A stretch of 23,962 nt of DNA, taken from assembly GCA_043801855.1 (NCBI GenBank), contig JAZDLQ010000092.1, positions 1 to 23,962 of the forward strand. Reading direction: 5' to 3'. A program made the position numbers and the translations under genes. The DNA comes from CAYTWW01 sp043801855 (GTDB lineage Archaea > Nanobdellota > Nanobdellia > Woesearchaeales > GW2011-AR15). A model generated the notes under the pieces. That model saw only the letters and a program-made list of their open reading frames with translations, was not told where the DNA came from and searched no databases. Of the stretch, positions 1 to 8,685 are shown one piece after another (within the stretch, counting starts at the first letter, position 1; the number at the start of each line of letters is the position of its first letter).

Positions 1-145
1 AGAGAAAAAACAAGCCGCTTATGAAAATTAGACCGTTGGCGCAGCTTTGTCAAGTCATGGCAAGAATAATTCTTCATAACAAAAGAAGAACTTCTTATTT
101 CAACAGGCTAAGCAAAGCCTGTTAATTTCTGCGCAAAGTCGCTTT
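1..145 (-). other. Non-coding tail after the phosphorylase gene, with hairpins
   Basis: No gene is visible here. Three perfect inverted repeats follow one another: AAGAAT/ATTCTT (62-74), AAGAAG/CTTCTT (83-96) and AACAGGCT/AGCCTGTT (102-123). They are enclosed by a possible outer stem GCGCAG (39-44) with CTGCGC (129-134). On the minus strand this lies directly after the phosphorylase stop codon and runs into a T-tract (complement of 4-10). It may be a 3' UTR or terminator structure, or a small RNA. The pairing was read by eye, not folded. Confidence 0.35.
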
Positions 146-1810
146 TTACCTGAAATACGCATTTGTTATATACTGCGAAACCATCCTATGCGTGTTGAAA
201 AATGATGCGTTAATGGATATTGAGCTTCTCATTTTTCTCATCCAGTTCTCTTTGTCGTTATAGTAAAGCGGTAAGATTACTTTTTCAAGCTTGTCGTACA
301 AATCTTTTGCATCCGCCATACTTTCACTTGGGCTTTCCATCTCATCTTTTTTCGGCATTGGCCCAATTGACCATCCCGTGATATTTTCAATATGACCTTC
401 TATCCACCAGCCATCAAGAACACTTAGCTGAGGAACCCCGTTTAAAGAAGCCTTCATGCCTGAGGTTCCGGATGCTTCTCTTGGTCGTAGCGGTGTATTA
501 AGCCAAATGTCAACTCCAGCAACAATTTTTTTGGCAACAGCAATATCATAATTCTCGATATATGTAATTTTTATGTTATTCGCAAGCTGCTTAGTTATTG
601 AGAAAATCTGCTTGATTTTGTCTTTTCCGTCATAATCTTTTGGATGAGCTTTTCCTGACAGGATAAGCTGGATTTTATATTTTTTTGACAATTCAATAAG
701 CCGATTTATATCATAAAAAATTAAATCCGGCCGCTTATATGAAGTCATTCTTCTTGCATATCCAATTGTAAAATAATTATAGTCCAGGCCTGCATTTTCA
801 CGCTCATTTACAAAGTCAATGAGGATTTTTTTTGACTCAAAATGCGCATCCCATATTTCTTTTTTATTAATTCCTGCAATATATCTAAGCGAATAAGGAT
901 CATTTGTCCAGCCTGGTATGTGTTTATCAAAAACTCTTTTTATCGCCGGGCTTGCCCATGACCTTGTGTGAATCCCATTTGTAATTGAGTCGATATGAAA
1001 GTGCGGAAACATCATCCTTGATATTTCGCCGTGCATTTTTGCAACTCCGTTTATATATTTTGAAAGATGCAGCGCAATTAAGGTCATATTCAGCTTATTT
1101 TCCTTGTCAACTATTTCCTGAAGGAGAAAATCCGGAATCATATCTCCAAGAACAGACTTTGCAATATTTATATCAAACCTGTCATGGCCTGCAGGCACAG
1201 GTGTGTGGGTTGTAAAGACACATTTGTTTCTTACAATTTCAGTGTTATTGTTGTTTTCCTTTAATAATTCAAGAGTAAGAAATGCAGAGTGGCCTTCATT
1301 CATGTGGTATTTTAATAGTTTTGTATGTCCAACCGCATTTAGGATTCTTACTCCGCCTATTCCCAGGATTGCCTCCTGAAACAATCTGTATTTTTCATCT
1401 CCGCCGTAAAGATAGCCAGTTATTTCCCTATCATTTTGGCTGTTTTCTGGAACATCTGTATCCAGATAATATACTGGAATTTTGTGGCCGGTTATTCCTT
1501 CAACCTGATGCAGCCAGCATTGAACAAAAACATCCCTGCCTTCGATTTTTACAGGAACTTTTTGCGGTAAAAGAGTCATGAAATCTTCAACGCTCCATTC
1601 GACAGGAAGCTCTTTTTGGTTGCCGTCTAAATCAAGCTTTTGGTAAAAATACCCTTTTTTTGAGAGAATTGTTAGCGCAACAGCCGGAACCTCAAGGTCA
1701 GCAAATGATTTTATTGTGTCACCGGCTAAGACACCAAGGCCACCTGAATATGTTGGAATGTGTTCATGAAAACCTATTTCCATAGAAAAATATGCTATTG
1801 TTTTTTCCAT
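146..1810 (-). CDS. glgP: Alpha-glucan phosphorylase (GT35, short form)
   Basis: Predicted cytoplasmic enzyme that releases glucose-1-phosphate from glycogen- or maltodextrin-type alpha-1,4-glucans using phosphate and pyridoxal phosphate. The 554-residue protein begins with the family N-terminus (YFSMEIG at 7-13, YSGGLGVLAGD at 21-31). It carries HMNEGHS (169-175), THTPVPAGHD (201-210) and the cofactor segment EASGTSGMKA (445-454), where K453 is the expected Schiff-base lysine. R354 and K359 lie in a conserved ARRMTSYKRPD stretch. It is shorter than the classical phosphorylases of about 800 residues and fits the short form of archaea and some bacteria, which lacks N-terminal allosteric extensions. 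It starts at ATG and is divergent from the lipoprotein gene with a 120 bp gap. It appears complete and monocistronic. The reaction is well supported; the exact glucan substrate cannot be read from sequence. Confidence 0.93.
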   Translation of the reverse strand: MEKTIAYFSMEIGFHEHIPTYSGGLGVLAGDTIKSFADLEVPAVALTILSKKGYFYQKLDLDGNQKELPVEWSVEDFMTLLPQKVPVKIEGRDVFVQCWLHQVEGITGHKIPVYYLDTDVPENSQNDREITGYLYGGDEKYRLFQEAILGIGGVRILNAVGHTKLLKYHMNEGHSAFLTLELLKENNNNTEIVRNKCVFTTHTPVPAGHDRFDINIAKSVLGDMIPDFLLQEIVDKENKLNMTLIALHLSKYINGVAKMHGEISRMMFPHFHIDSITNGIHTRSWASPAIKRVFDKHIPGWTNDPYSLRYIAGINKKEIWDAHFESKKILIDFVNERENAGLDYNYFTIGYARRMTSYKRPDLIFYDINRLIELSKKYKIQLILSGKAHPKDYDGKDKIKQIFSITKQLANNIKITYIENYDIAVAKKIVAGVDIWLNTPLRPREASGTSGMKASLNGVPQLSVLDGWWIEGHIENITGWSIGPMPKKDEMESPSESMADAKDLYDKLEKVILPLYYNDKENWMRKMRSSISINASFFNTHRMVSQYITNAYFR

Positions 1811-1900
1811 TTATAATTTCACCAAAATATTAGATTGTTTTGTGGTTTATTATTTTAACGGTTTTTGGCAAATAAATTTAATAAAAAGTAACCTAAAAAT

Positions 1901-1908
1901 ATTTATAT
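1901..1908 (+). promoter_or_regulatory. TATA box of the lipoprotein gene, leaderless pattern
   Basis: ATTTATAT is centred about 26 bp upstream of the GTG start codon at 1931, the distance expected between an archaeal TATA box and the transcription start. No Shine-Dalgarno site precedes the GTG, so the mRNA is probably leaderless. Confidence 0.6.
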
Positions 1909-1930
1909 GTTTAAAATATCTTAAGATACT

Positions 1931-4249
1931 GTGGATTTTAAAAAAGCATTAATTTTACTTTTTATTATGATAATTATAACTAGTTGTGAACAAGTTCCAA
2001 TTACACCAACTCAATCTACTGGCAATTTAAATGATTTTGAATGCAATGAAGGTTGCACTTGCTATCTTTGTGAGAGAGAACAAGTCAATAATAGGAGAAT
2101 ATTTCTTGCTACTGACAAAGAAAAACCTTCTGAAATCGAAGGTGGATGTAAAGAATTCGGGATTGTTAGTTCAAAAATGGGAGGGACGCCATTTTATCCA
2201 GGAGTAGGCTTTCCGGACGAACCATATAAGTTATATAAATGCAATTCAAATTGGAAAGAAATAGAAAGTAAGTGTTTTATTTGCCTTGACAGCAATAGAA
2301 AAGAAATCCCTCTTACAACACTTGAAAACTGCAATAAATTTAGGTATTGGACTCATTATGACACACAGTTCACACAGTTTTTTGATAATTCTTATTATTC
2401 ATATAAATATAATCCGGAAGATAATAAATTTTATTCCTGTGATTCGGTGACTTTTAAATGGCAGAAATTTGAAAACAATTGTAAATTATGTACTGATATA
2501 AACAATAAAGATAAGCCCATCCATGCATCTTTTGTTTTGGAAAAGAATTGTAAAAATAGCAGACCATGGACGCCTAAAGATGAGATTGTATACACTGCAA
2601 CTATTAACAATAATGACTGCCTTATTTGCGTCGATGATACAATTAATAATAATGGTTTTAAGTGGTATATGTTTGGGCAAAAAGGTCGCATTAAATGCGA
2701 ATATAATAAATATGCAGTAAGTACAGCTACAACAATGCCTGAAACTCAGCCTACCACACAAGCGCCTGTTCCGACAAAAGTTCCTGAAAAACAAAGAACT
2801 CCAGAAAAGCCAAAGCCGAATATTGAGCTTACCTTTGATACTAATGAAAACTTTAAGGATTTAACTAGAGAAGAACTTTCAAAAGTCTTTAATGAATTGC
2901 TCGGGCAAAAAGATGATATTTTCCCGTGTGTTGGTGCAAGCTTAAGCAATAAAGTAAAAGTAAGAATAAAGGTTAATTATTTTAAAGCGCAAGAAGAATA
3001 CGGTTTTGTTGTTTATGGCGGAGAAAATGATTATGTTTTTATTACAAATGACATAAAAAATGACATAAAAAATGAACACATAAATATTATTCAAACAGGA
3101 TGCAATTCTAAAAAAGAAGAATTGAATAATTATTTTAGCAGAATAGATGATAACAGAAAACTATCCTATAATTTTATTGAATATAGTAACAGTAACATTG
3201 TTTATGAATTTACATGTGAAAGACTTGGCGATAAAGACAAAGAGATAAAACAGATAAGAAGGATAACTTTTAAGGATTATACAACAGATATGAATAATTT
3301 TTTTGATATTTATAGCGGAAAAATAGCTATTAAGAAAAATATTTTATTTCCTCTTTTGTCTGATTCGAATAATGTAGAGGCAAGCATGGATTGCGGGCTA
3401 ATAATTCCAGTTAAGGAATTACCGTTTGAAGCAGTTGATCCTTCAGAGTGCAGCTGGGATGGCAATTATGAAGTATTAGAAAAAACTCTTAGAAATAAAG
3501 TAGATCTTTGGAGCAAAAGATTTAATTCGTGCAACATATTGACTGGCAATGCAATAAGAAATGTATATTTAACAAATATTTTAGTTAGGATGTTAGATAC
3601 AGAGTCTGGAGGCCGGCAATGCACGCACTATCTTTTTAATCATCAAAAACAGTTGATTCCTATAACCTATATATTTAATTCAAAAAGGTATTCTAGACTA
3701 AAATGTAATATTCAATACAAAGACAATAAATTGATTGGCACAGACTGCGGTTTCTCACAGATAAATAAAGTAAGATTCCCTAGCTGTTATGATAAGGATC
3801 ATGAAAGTCAGATAAATCCTGGAAGATGCGATACAACTGAAATTGTTAACTTATGTAATGAAGTTGAAGAATGCAATGGAAAAACAGTTTTTAATAAAGA
3901 GTGCAACCTGATTGCAGGCGCCTATCTATTTACTTTTTTACCTGAGAATTGGCTTTGCTTTGGAATGAAAGAGGATGAGCATTGCGATGATATAATGTGT
4001 GTAAGAGGAGTAACAGCAAAATTTGCCGGATATAACGGCCTTAAAAATAATAGATGTTATCCAAAAAATAATTTTTTATATTCCATTTCAAGAGTTTATG
4101 ATCTAGTGTCTAATATACAAAAGGAAGTATGTTTTCAAACAGATGAGGGAAGAAACTACTATATGACATTTGAAGTCGTTAATAGATTAGTAGCTGGGGA
4201 TACAAATAAGTTTAAGCTGTGCAAAGAAATTGAAAATGCTCCCTCCTGA
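1931..4249 (+). CDS. Cys-rich lipoprotein with a lytic-transglycosylase-like C-terminus
   Basis: The 772-residue protein starts at GTG. A lysine-containing n-region, a hydrophobic stretch and the lipobox-like ITSC (Cys19) indicate export and lipid anchoring. Residues 38-235 contain four CxxC modules (C44-C47, C115-C118, C184-C187, C230-C233), three of them preceded by a Trp/Lys-rich segment. A Pro/Thr-rich linker follows at about 264-298, then an unrecognised domain to about 540. The C-terminal part has the ordered landmarks of the SLT/goose-lysozyme fold: E558 in ESGG, GTDCGFSQIN (603-612), NLIAGAYL (659-666) and AGYNG (699-703). This suggests cleavage of a glycan such as bacterial murein outside the cell. 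Many further cysteines suggest disulphides. The export call is firm, the SLT-like call moderate, and the N-terminal modules are unknown. The gene stands alone, divergent from the phosphorylase. Confidence 0.7.
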   Translation: MDFKKALILLFIMIIITSCEQVPITPTQSTGNLNDFECNEGCTCYLCEREQVNNRRIFLATDKEKPSEIEGGCKEFGIVSSKMGGTPFYPGVGFPDEPYKLYKCNSNWKEIESKCFICLDSNRKEIPLTTLENCNKFRYWTHYDTQFTQFFDNSYYSYKYNPEDNKFYSCDSVTFKWQKFENNCKLCTDINNKDKPIHASFVLEKNCKNSRPWTPKDEIVYTATINNNDCLICVDDTINNNGFKWYMFGQKGRIKCEYNKYAVSTATTMPETQPTTQAPVPTKVPEKQRTPEKPKPNIELTFDTNENFKDLTREELSKVFNELLGQKDDIFPCVGASLSNKVKVRIKVNYFKAQEEYGFVVYGGENDYVFITNDIKNDIKNEHINIIQTGCNSKKEELNNYFSRIDDNRKLSYNFIEYSNSNIVYEFTCERLGDKDKEIKQIRRITFKDYTTDMNNFFDIYSGKIAIKKNILFPLLSDSNNVEASMDCGLIIPVKELPFEAVDPSECSWDGNYEVLEKTLRNKVDLWSKRFNSCNILTGNAIRNVYLTNILVRMLDTESGGRQCTHYLFNHQKQLIPITYIFNSKRYSRLKCNIQYKDNKLIGTDCGFSQINKVRFPSCYDKDHESQINPGRCDTTEIVNLCNEVEECNGKTVFNKECNLIAGAYLFTFLPENWLCFGMKEDEHCDDIMCVRGVTAKFAGYNGLKNNRCYPKNNFLYSISRVYDLVSNIQKEVCFQTDEGRNYYMTFEVVNRLVAGDTNKFKLCKEIENAPS

Positions 4250-4279
4250 AGTATAATTTAATATAATTAAATGAATTTT

Positions 4280-4882
4280 TTACGCCTGCAAATATCCAGA
4301 CAATATCATCAAAATCCCTGCTGCAAATACTGTTCCTATATATACCACTTTATTCCACGCAAATATTTTTGCGCCATCAAAATTCATGATCGGAATCATA
4401 TTGAATAATGCAATCCATGAATTAATGTTAAAACCGAAGAAAAGTATGCTTGAAATAAGTCCATCATTAAGTATTAGTCCACTTGAAAGGAAAATTATTG
4501 CAAGCAGTAAATTAGTTAGTGGGCCGGCAAGGGACACTAAGCCATACTTATTTTTAGTCAAGTTACCGTGAATCATTACTGCTCCCGGTGCTACAAAAAA
4601 AAATCCGAATAAAGACATCACAAGAGATGCAAGAAGCATCTGCATATCATAACGAAATTCTGCATAGCAGCCAAATCTCTGGGCTACAAATTTGTGGCCG
4701 ATTTCATGAAGAACAAAGCCAATCCCAACTGTTGCAAGGCTTGCTCCAAGCATAAGAATTAGATATAATAAGCCTTCCTGCATTATTGATAATACTCCAC
4801 CTGCCTGTGCAATTGCAAATCCTGTGCTTACTAAAAGCCATGCAAGAAGCAGCTGCTTAACCTCAATATTTGAAAATTTCAT
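4280..4882 (-). CDS. Site-2-protease-like membrane zinc metalloprotease (M50)
   Basis: Integral membrane protein of 200 residues with about five hydrophobic segments. It has both hallmarks of the S2P/M50 family: HEIGH (59-63) within a membrane helix, where two His bind zinc and Glu is catalytic, and NMIPIMNFDG (161-170), matching the NxxPxxxxDG motif whose Asp is the third zinc ligand. Such proteases cut transmembrane or membrane-proximal helices to release regulators or clear signal peptides. It has no extra PDZ or CBS domain, so it is a minimal core. It is the last gene of a minus-strand group, 7 bp after the putative metallopeptidase at 4890-5798, so the two zinc peptidases are probably co-transcribed. 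The substrate is unknown. Confidence 0.87.
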   Translation of the reverse strand: MKFSNIEVKQLLLAWLLVSTGFAIAQAGGVLSIMQEGLLYLILMLGASLATVGIGFVLHEIGHKFVAQRFGCYAEFRYDMQMLLASLVMSLFGFFFVAPGAVMIHGNLTKNKYGLVSLAGPLTNLLLAIIFLSSGLILNDGLISSILFFGFNINSWIALFNMIPIMNFDGAKIFAWNKVVYIGTVFAAGILMILSGYLQA

Positions 4883-4889
4883 TTTGTAT

Positions 4890-5798
4890 TTAATAAATTT
4901 TGTTCTTTTTTAATTTATCTATCTTAAGCAGCGCATCAGTATAATCAAAATGAAACCCATTGCATTCTCTTCCTTTTAAAGTAATTATTGGATCTTTATT
5001 AAGGCTTTTTATGGCCGTTTCATAAGCTTTGATAAATGTTGGCAGGTTCATTTCTATTATATCGTATAACTCAGCAATATTTGCATAAATTATCGTATAC
5101 ACCATATGTAACCCAATAGTATAATAATATTGTTTTAAATGGTGCTTATTGATAAATATCTTTGTTTGGTTTATTAATAAATGAATATAATTGTCAAAAT
5201 CTATGTTCAGTCTCTGTACTGTCGATAATGCATCTGAATAAATGCTTTCGAATATATTGCTGGTTAAGCTTAACTTGTCATTCTCATACAATTCAACAAA
5301 CATTGCAGAGCCTTCAACTAATGTTAAGTAAAAAAAGGTTGATATAAAATATTCAATATATTTAATATCAAGCATAAAATTTTCTTGATTATCTACATTA
5401 GTTTTATTTATTAAGTTTTGCAGATGATCATAGACTCTGGCGTAGTATTCCTTATCTTGTTCTATTAAATGCTTTAGCTCATGATTAAATTTTCCTGTTA
5501 TTAGTTTATCATAAAGAAAAGAATATTTACACTCAAATAAGCTTAAATATAATCCACCAAGATAAATAATTATCCAATATTTTCTTTTTTGATTAGTATA
5601 GCAATAAGTTCTATCAATTAAAGGCAGAATTTCAACATTAACATATGGTAATTTTTCAAATAATTTTTTTTCCAATGATGCAATAATAATGGATTCAAAT
5701 TGCTCTTCTGACTTGAAAATATTTATTCCTCCTTTTTTTTTTTTAATTAATTCTTTATCGATATTTAGCCAATCTGGAATGTGTTCTTCTGCAAACAA
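4890..5798 (-). CDS. Putative zinc metallopeptidase (HELKH), start codon uncertain
   Basis: Not a family I can name, but the 302 residues read from the TTG at 5798 contain HELKH (106-110), a zincin HExxH motif. VEGSAMFVE follows about 50 residues later (161-169), where gluzincins place their third zinc ligand (E162). A downstream YYYTIGLHMVY segment resembles the structural helix after that site in such peptidases. No signal peptide is seen, so it is probably cytoplasmic. The frame stays open upstream to a stop at 5892-5894, and those 31 codons look protein-like (Trp, Tyr, Glu-rich) but contain no ATG or GTG. Translation must therefore begin at TTG, at ATA/ATT, or be coupled to the DUF362 gene that ends at 5896. 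The S2P-like protease gene follows 7 bp downstream. Peptidase activity is inference from the motif. Confidence 0.6.
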   Translation of the reverse strand: MFAEEHIPDWLNIDKELIKKKKGGINIFKSEEQFESIIIASLEKKLFEKLPYVNVEILPLIDRTYCYTNQKRKYWIIIYLGGLYLSLFECKYSFLYDKLITGKFNHELKHLIEQDKEYYARVYDHLQNLINKTNVDNQENFMLDIKYIEYFISTFFYLTLVEGSAMFVELYENDKLSLTSNIFESIYSDALSTVQRLNIDFDNYIHLLINQTKIFINKHHLKQYYYTIGLHMVYTIIYANIAELYDIIEMNLPTFIKAYETAIKSLNKDPIITLKGRECNGFHFDYTDALLKIDKLKKNKIY

Positions 5799-5895
5799 TT
5801 TTGTATCTTCTATAGACCACTCCCAATAGAATGTAATTTTTTTTCTATCTAATTCATATTCTTTTTCTCTAAATATTTTATTTGGGTAAGTTCAA

Positions 5896-6930
5896 TTATA
5901 TTAAAATTAGTTTGTACTTCCTGCTTCCTAAGCCTATACTTTCACCATAAACTAGCTGGTGTGTGTTATCAAACCCATGGATTTTTTCAAAAATATTATT
6001 CCCTTTTAGTTTAATTATATAATCAAGGCATGCTGCATCAATTGAAACAGGGTCACTTGATGCAAATATTCCGACATCTTCCATGATTGGCTTACCAGCA
6101 TCAGCCATGCAGTCGCAATGTGCTGTTATGTTAAGCAGGAAATTGAAAAATGCACATCTTTTATCCTTAGTTGCAGCAATAGCGTATTCTGCCATTCTCT
6201 CCTGGAAATCTTTGTTTGGGGTATCCCATCTTACAGCAATTGCACTGGTTGGGCATGATAAAACGCATTCATTGCATCCAACACATTTCTTCTGGTCAAT
6301 AAAGGCAGGCCCTTTTTGATAGCTTATTGCGTTTTCAGGGCACCATTTGCCGCAAGCTTTGCATTTAATGCATTTGTTGGAATCTACTGTCGGCTTAACT
6401 GTTGAGTGCTGCTGCTGCTTTCCTGCTCTACTTGCACATCCCATAGCGATATTTTTTATTGAGCCGCCAAACCCCCCAAGCATATGGCCTTTGAAATGAG
6501 TTGCAAATACTATTGAATTTGACTCTGCAATAGCTGATGCAATTTTTGCACTTTTGAAGTGCTTTTTATTTATATCAATATCTCTTGAATCATGGCCGTG
6601 AAGGCCGTCAGCAATAATAACAGGTGCTCCGAGAAATTCATAAGTAAACCCATTTAATCTTGCGTTTTCAAGGTGATCTACTGCATTATGCCTATGGCCT
6701 TTGTAGAGGGCATTTGAATCTGTGACAAAAGGCTTAGCGCCAGTTTCTTTTATTTTTTTAACAATTTCTCTTGCATATTGCGGTCCAATATGCGTCTTAT
6801 TTCCATACTCGCCAAAATGCACTTTTACTGCGGTTATATCGCCTTTATCGATTAACTTAGGAAAAGCTTTATCAAATAAATATGAAACGCTTTGCGGGCT
6901 GATATTCTTTGTAAAATAGACATTTGCCAT
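5896..6930 (-). CDS. DUF362 protein with two [4Fe-4S] ferredoxin motifs
   Basis: The protein of about 344 residues has a DUF362 N-terminal region (KVHFGEYGN, then FATHFKGHMLGGFGGSIKNIAMG) and, in its second half, two clusters CxxCxxCxxxCP (CIKCKACGKWCP and CVGCNECVLSCP). These should bind two cubane iron-sulphur clusters. It ends with a further DUF362 segment (SSDPVSIDAACLD). The family is widespread in anaerobic archaea and bacteria. Its reaction is not established, although an electron-transfer or maturation role is usually assumed. I start at the ATG at 6930, giving MANVYF. A TTG two codons earlier is less likely, because an AT-rich TATA-like box (complement of 6949-6957) lies about 24 bp before the ATG, the leaderless distance. 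It heads the minus-strand group with the two zinc peptidases. Confidence 0.85.
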   Translation of the reverse strand: MANVYFTKNISPQSVSYLFDKAFPKLIDKGDITAVKVHFGEYGNKTHIGPQYAREIVKKIKETGAKPFVTDSNALYKGHRHNAVDHLENARLNGFTYEFLGAPVIIADGLHGHDSRDIDINKKHFKSAKIASAIAESNSIVFATHFKGHMLGGFGGSIKNIAMGCASRAGKQQQHSTVKPTVDSNKCIKCKACGKWCPENAISYQKGPAFIDQKKCVGCNECVLSCPTSAIAVRWDTPNKDFQERMAEYAIAATKDKRCAFFNFLLNITAHCDCMADAGKPIMEDVGIFASSDPVSIDAACLDYIIKLKGNNIFEKIHGFDNTHQLVYGESIGLGSRKYKLILI

Positions 6931-6948
6931 GCACAATTAGAAGAGATT

Positions 6949-6957
6949 AATATTTAA
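6949..6957 (-). promoter_or_regulatory. TATA-like box for the DUF362 gene
   Basis: The minus strand reads TTAAATATTAA here, centred about 24 bp upstream of the ATG at 6930. This supports a leaderless transcript and the choice of that ATG over the upstream TTG. Confidence 0.45.
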
Positions 6958-7152
6958 AAATGTTTTTGCATAGTTTATGTAAAATATTATCTTTTTTCAT
7001 TTTCAAAAGTTTTATTAATCACAACACTATTTCTTTTGCCTTATGGCAATACCAGGAAATAAAATTATTATTATTTCTATTATCATTATTATTATTGCCA
7101 TTGTCCAATAAACGTTTCCTTTCCTTAATCAACGTTTTTGAGGTGTTCTACA

Positions 7153-8685
7153 TTGTTTAAAAAAACGCATGAGAAAAATCTATACAACGGCAAAAAAAAA
7201 GTAAAGCTTGTATCAATAAGCTTTGCAGGAAGAGATTTAAACCTGTCAGTAGCAGGCCTGAAGAGCTATGCAATTCAGAACAGTGCGATTAATGAAAAAT
7301 ATGACTTAACAATCAGTCAGTATTTTATCTCTGATGATGATTCTTCGATCACAAATGACCTTCTTAGTAATAATGATGATTACTATTGTTTTTCGTGCTA
7401 TGTATGGAATATAAATAAAGTACTTGCTATAGCTAAAGACATTAAAGAAAAGCTTTTTTCGTCTTTTATTGTGCTTGGTGGTCCTGAACTAAGCGGAGTC
7501 AGTGAAAGATTCCTGGCAGAACATGATTTTATTGATTTTGCATTTGAAGGAGAATGCGAAAAAGCATTTAGTGATTTTTTACTATGCAATGAATTTTCGA
7601 AAGTGCCTAACCTCACATACAGAGAAGGCGGAACTACCAGGAAAAATGCCCAGGAAATTACAGAGAATCTCAACCTTTTGCCTTTGCCATATGAACTAGC
7701 AGAATACAGAAATTATATTGATTCATCTCCTTTCCCGCTTAGGGCAGCAATTGAGACTTCAAGAGGATGCCCATTTACATGCGGCTATTGCAGTTGGGGC
7801 GGAAACAGGATAAGGTATTATTCTCTTGAAAAATTAAAACCTGCGTTTGAATACCTGCTATTGCATCCAAATGTAAAGACAGTATATATCACTGATTCAA
7901 ATCCTCTCCTGAAAAAAGACCGCGCAATTTCCCTTCTTTCGTTTCTGATAGAAAAAAATATCCACAAAAAGCAGATTACTTTTGAGCTTAATCCAGAGCT
8001 TATCAATGATGAAGCGCTTCTTGAGTTGATTTCAAAGCTTAGTGAAGAAGAATTTGCATTTGGAGTTCAGTCAACTTCACTTCCGGTACTGCAGAAAATT
8101 AAGAGGAATTTTAATATGGATACATACAAAAGAAATGTTCTCTATTTAAAAAAAATAAATCCGAGAGTTAAGATGATGTTCTCTTTAATTATCGGGCTCC
8201 CCGGAGATAATTATGAGCAGTACAAAAACACTTTTGATTTTATTTTAGGATTTAATCCAACAGGAATCTATGCGCATGAGCTTTTATGCCTGCCCGGTTC
8301 AGATTTTTTTAGTAAGCCGCAGGAATATGGGATAACTTATTCAGAGGAAGCTCCGCATAAGGTACTGACAAACAGCACATTTAATGAAAAGGAATACCTT
8401 CGGGCAAAAAAATTAAGCTATAATATTTGCCTAATTCATCTCTTTCCACAACTAAGAGAAGAAATCAATCTTTTTTGCACCAATGTGGGTATTAGATATA
8501 TTGAGTTTTACGAATTATTTTCAGATTATTTGGCAAGCAGGCATGATACTTTGTCAGGAAATAAAATAGAAGATGTTTCTTCCTGGTTTTTTGAGAAAAT
8601 GGCATTAGATTACTTATCAGCAGAACAAAATAGGTTAGCGCTAGTTTATGCATTTGAAGAATGCAAAAGGAGGTTTTACGCATGA
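7153..8685 (+). CDS. B12-binding-domain radical SAM enzyme
   Basis: Predicted cytoplasmic enzyme of about 510 residues that uses a [4Fe-4S] cluster, S-adenosylmethionine and probably cobalamin. An N-terminal Rossmann-like B12-binding region carries LGGPELSG and FAFEGECEKAF, both typical of that fold. The radical SAM motif CxxxCxxC follows as GCPFTCGYC (C206, C210, C213), then TIM-barrel landmarks including FELNPELINDEALLELIS, FGVQST and SLIIGLPGDNYEQY. The last 100 residues resemble the C-terminal extension of DUF4080-type members. The TTG at 7153 is chosen because GAGGTG (7140-7145) lies at Shine-Dalgarno distance. An upstream TTG at 7138 would lie before that site. The last codons overlap the ATP-grasp gene (ATGA), so the two are translationally coupled. 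Members of this superfamily methylate or rearrange unactivated carbons; the substrate here is unknown. Confidence 0.85.
   Translation: MFKKTHEKNLYNGKKKVKLVSISFAGRDLNLSVAGLKSYAIQNSAINEKYDLTISQYFISDDDSSITNDLLSNNDDYYCFSCYVWNINKVLAIAKDIKEKLFSSFIVLGGPELSGVSERFLAEHDFIDFAFEGECEKAFSDFLLCNEFSKVPNLTYREGGTTRKNAQEITENLNLLPLPYELAEYRNYIDSSPFPLRAAIETSRGCPFTCGYCSWGGNRIRYYSLEKLKPAFEYLLLHPNVKTVYITDSNPLLKKDRAISLLSFLIEKNIHKKQITFELNPELINDEALLELISKLSEEEFAFGVQSTSLPVLQKIKRNFNMDTYKRNVLYLKKINPRVKMMFSLIIGLPGDNYEQYKNTFDFILGFNPTGIYAHELLCLPGSDFFSKPQEYGITYSEEAPHKVLTNSTFNEKEYLRAKKLSYNICLIHLFPQLREEINLFCTNVGIRYIEFYELFSDYLASRHDTLSGNKIEDVSSWFFEKMALDYLSAEQNRLALVYAFEECKRRFYA
8667..8685 (+). promoter_or_regulatory. Shine-Dalgarno and ATGA coupling of radical SAM and ATP-grasp genes
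   Basis: AAGGAGG at 8667-8673 lies 8 nt before ATG 8682, and the upstream stop TGA (8683-8685) overlaps that ATG. This fixes the ATP-grasp start at 8682 instead of the in-frame ATG at 8661, and implies coupled translation. Confidence 0.8.

Noticed and set aside
3047..3072. Tandem AATGACATAAAA repeat inside the lipoprotein gene
   Set aside because: Two in-frame copies encoding NDIKNDIK; probably a simple slippage duplication without a special role.
6960..7152. Small ORF and ATT-rich repeats before the radical SAM gene
   Set aside because: The 66-codon frame is low-complexity, overlaps the next gene and lacks a ribosome site. I see no gene here. AAACGTTT (7110-7117) with AACGTTT (7131-7137) may be an operator, but the evidence is too weak.
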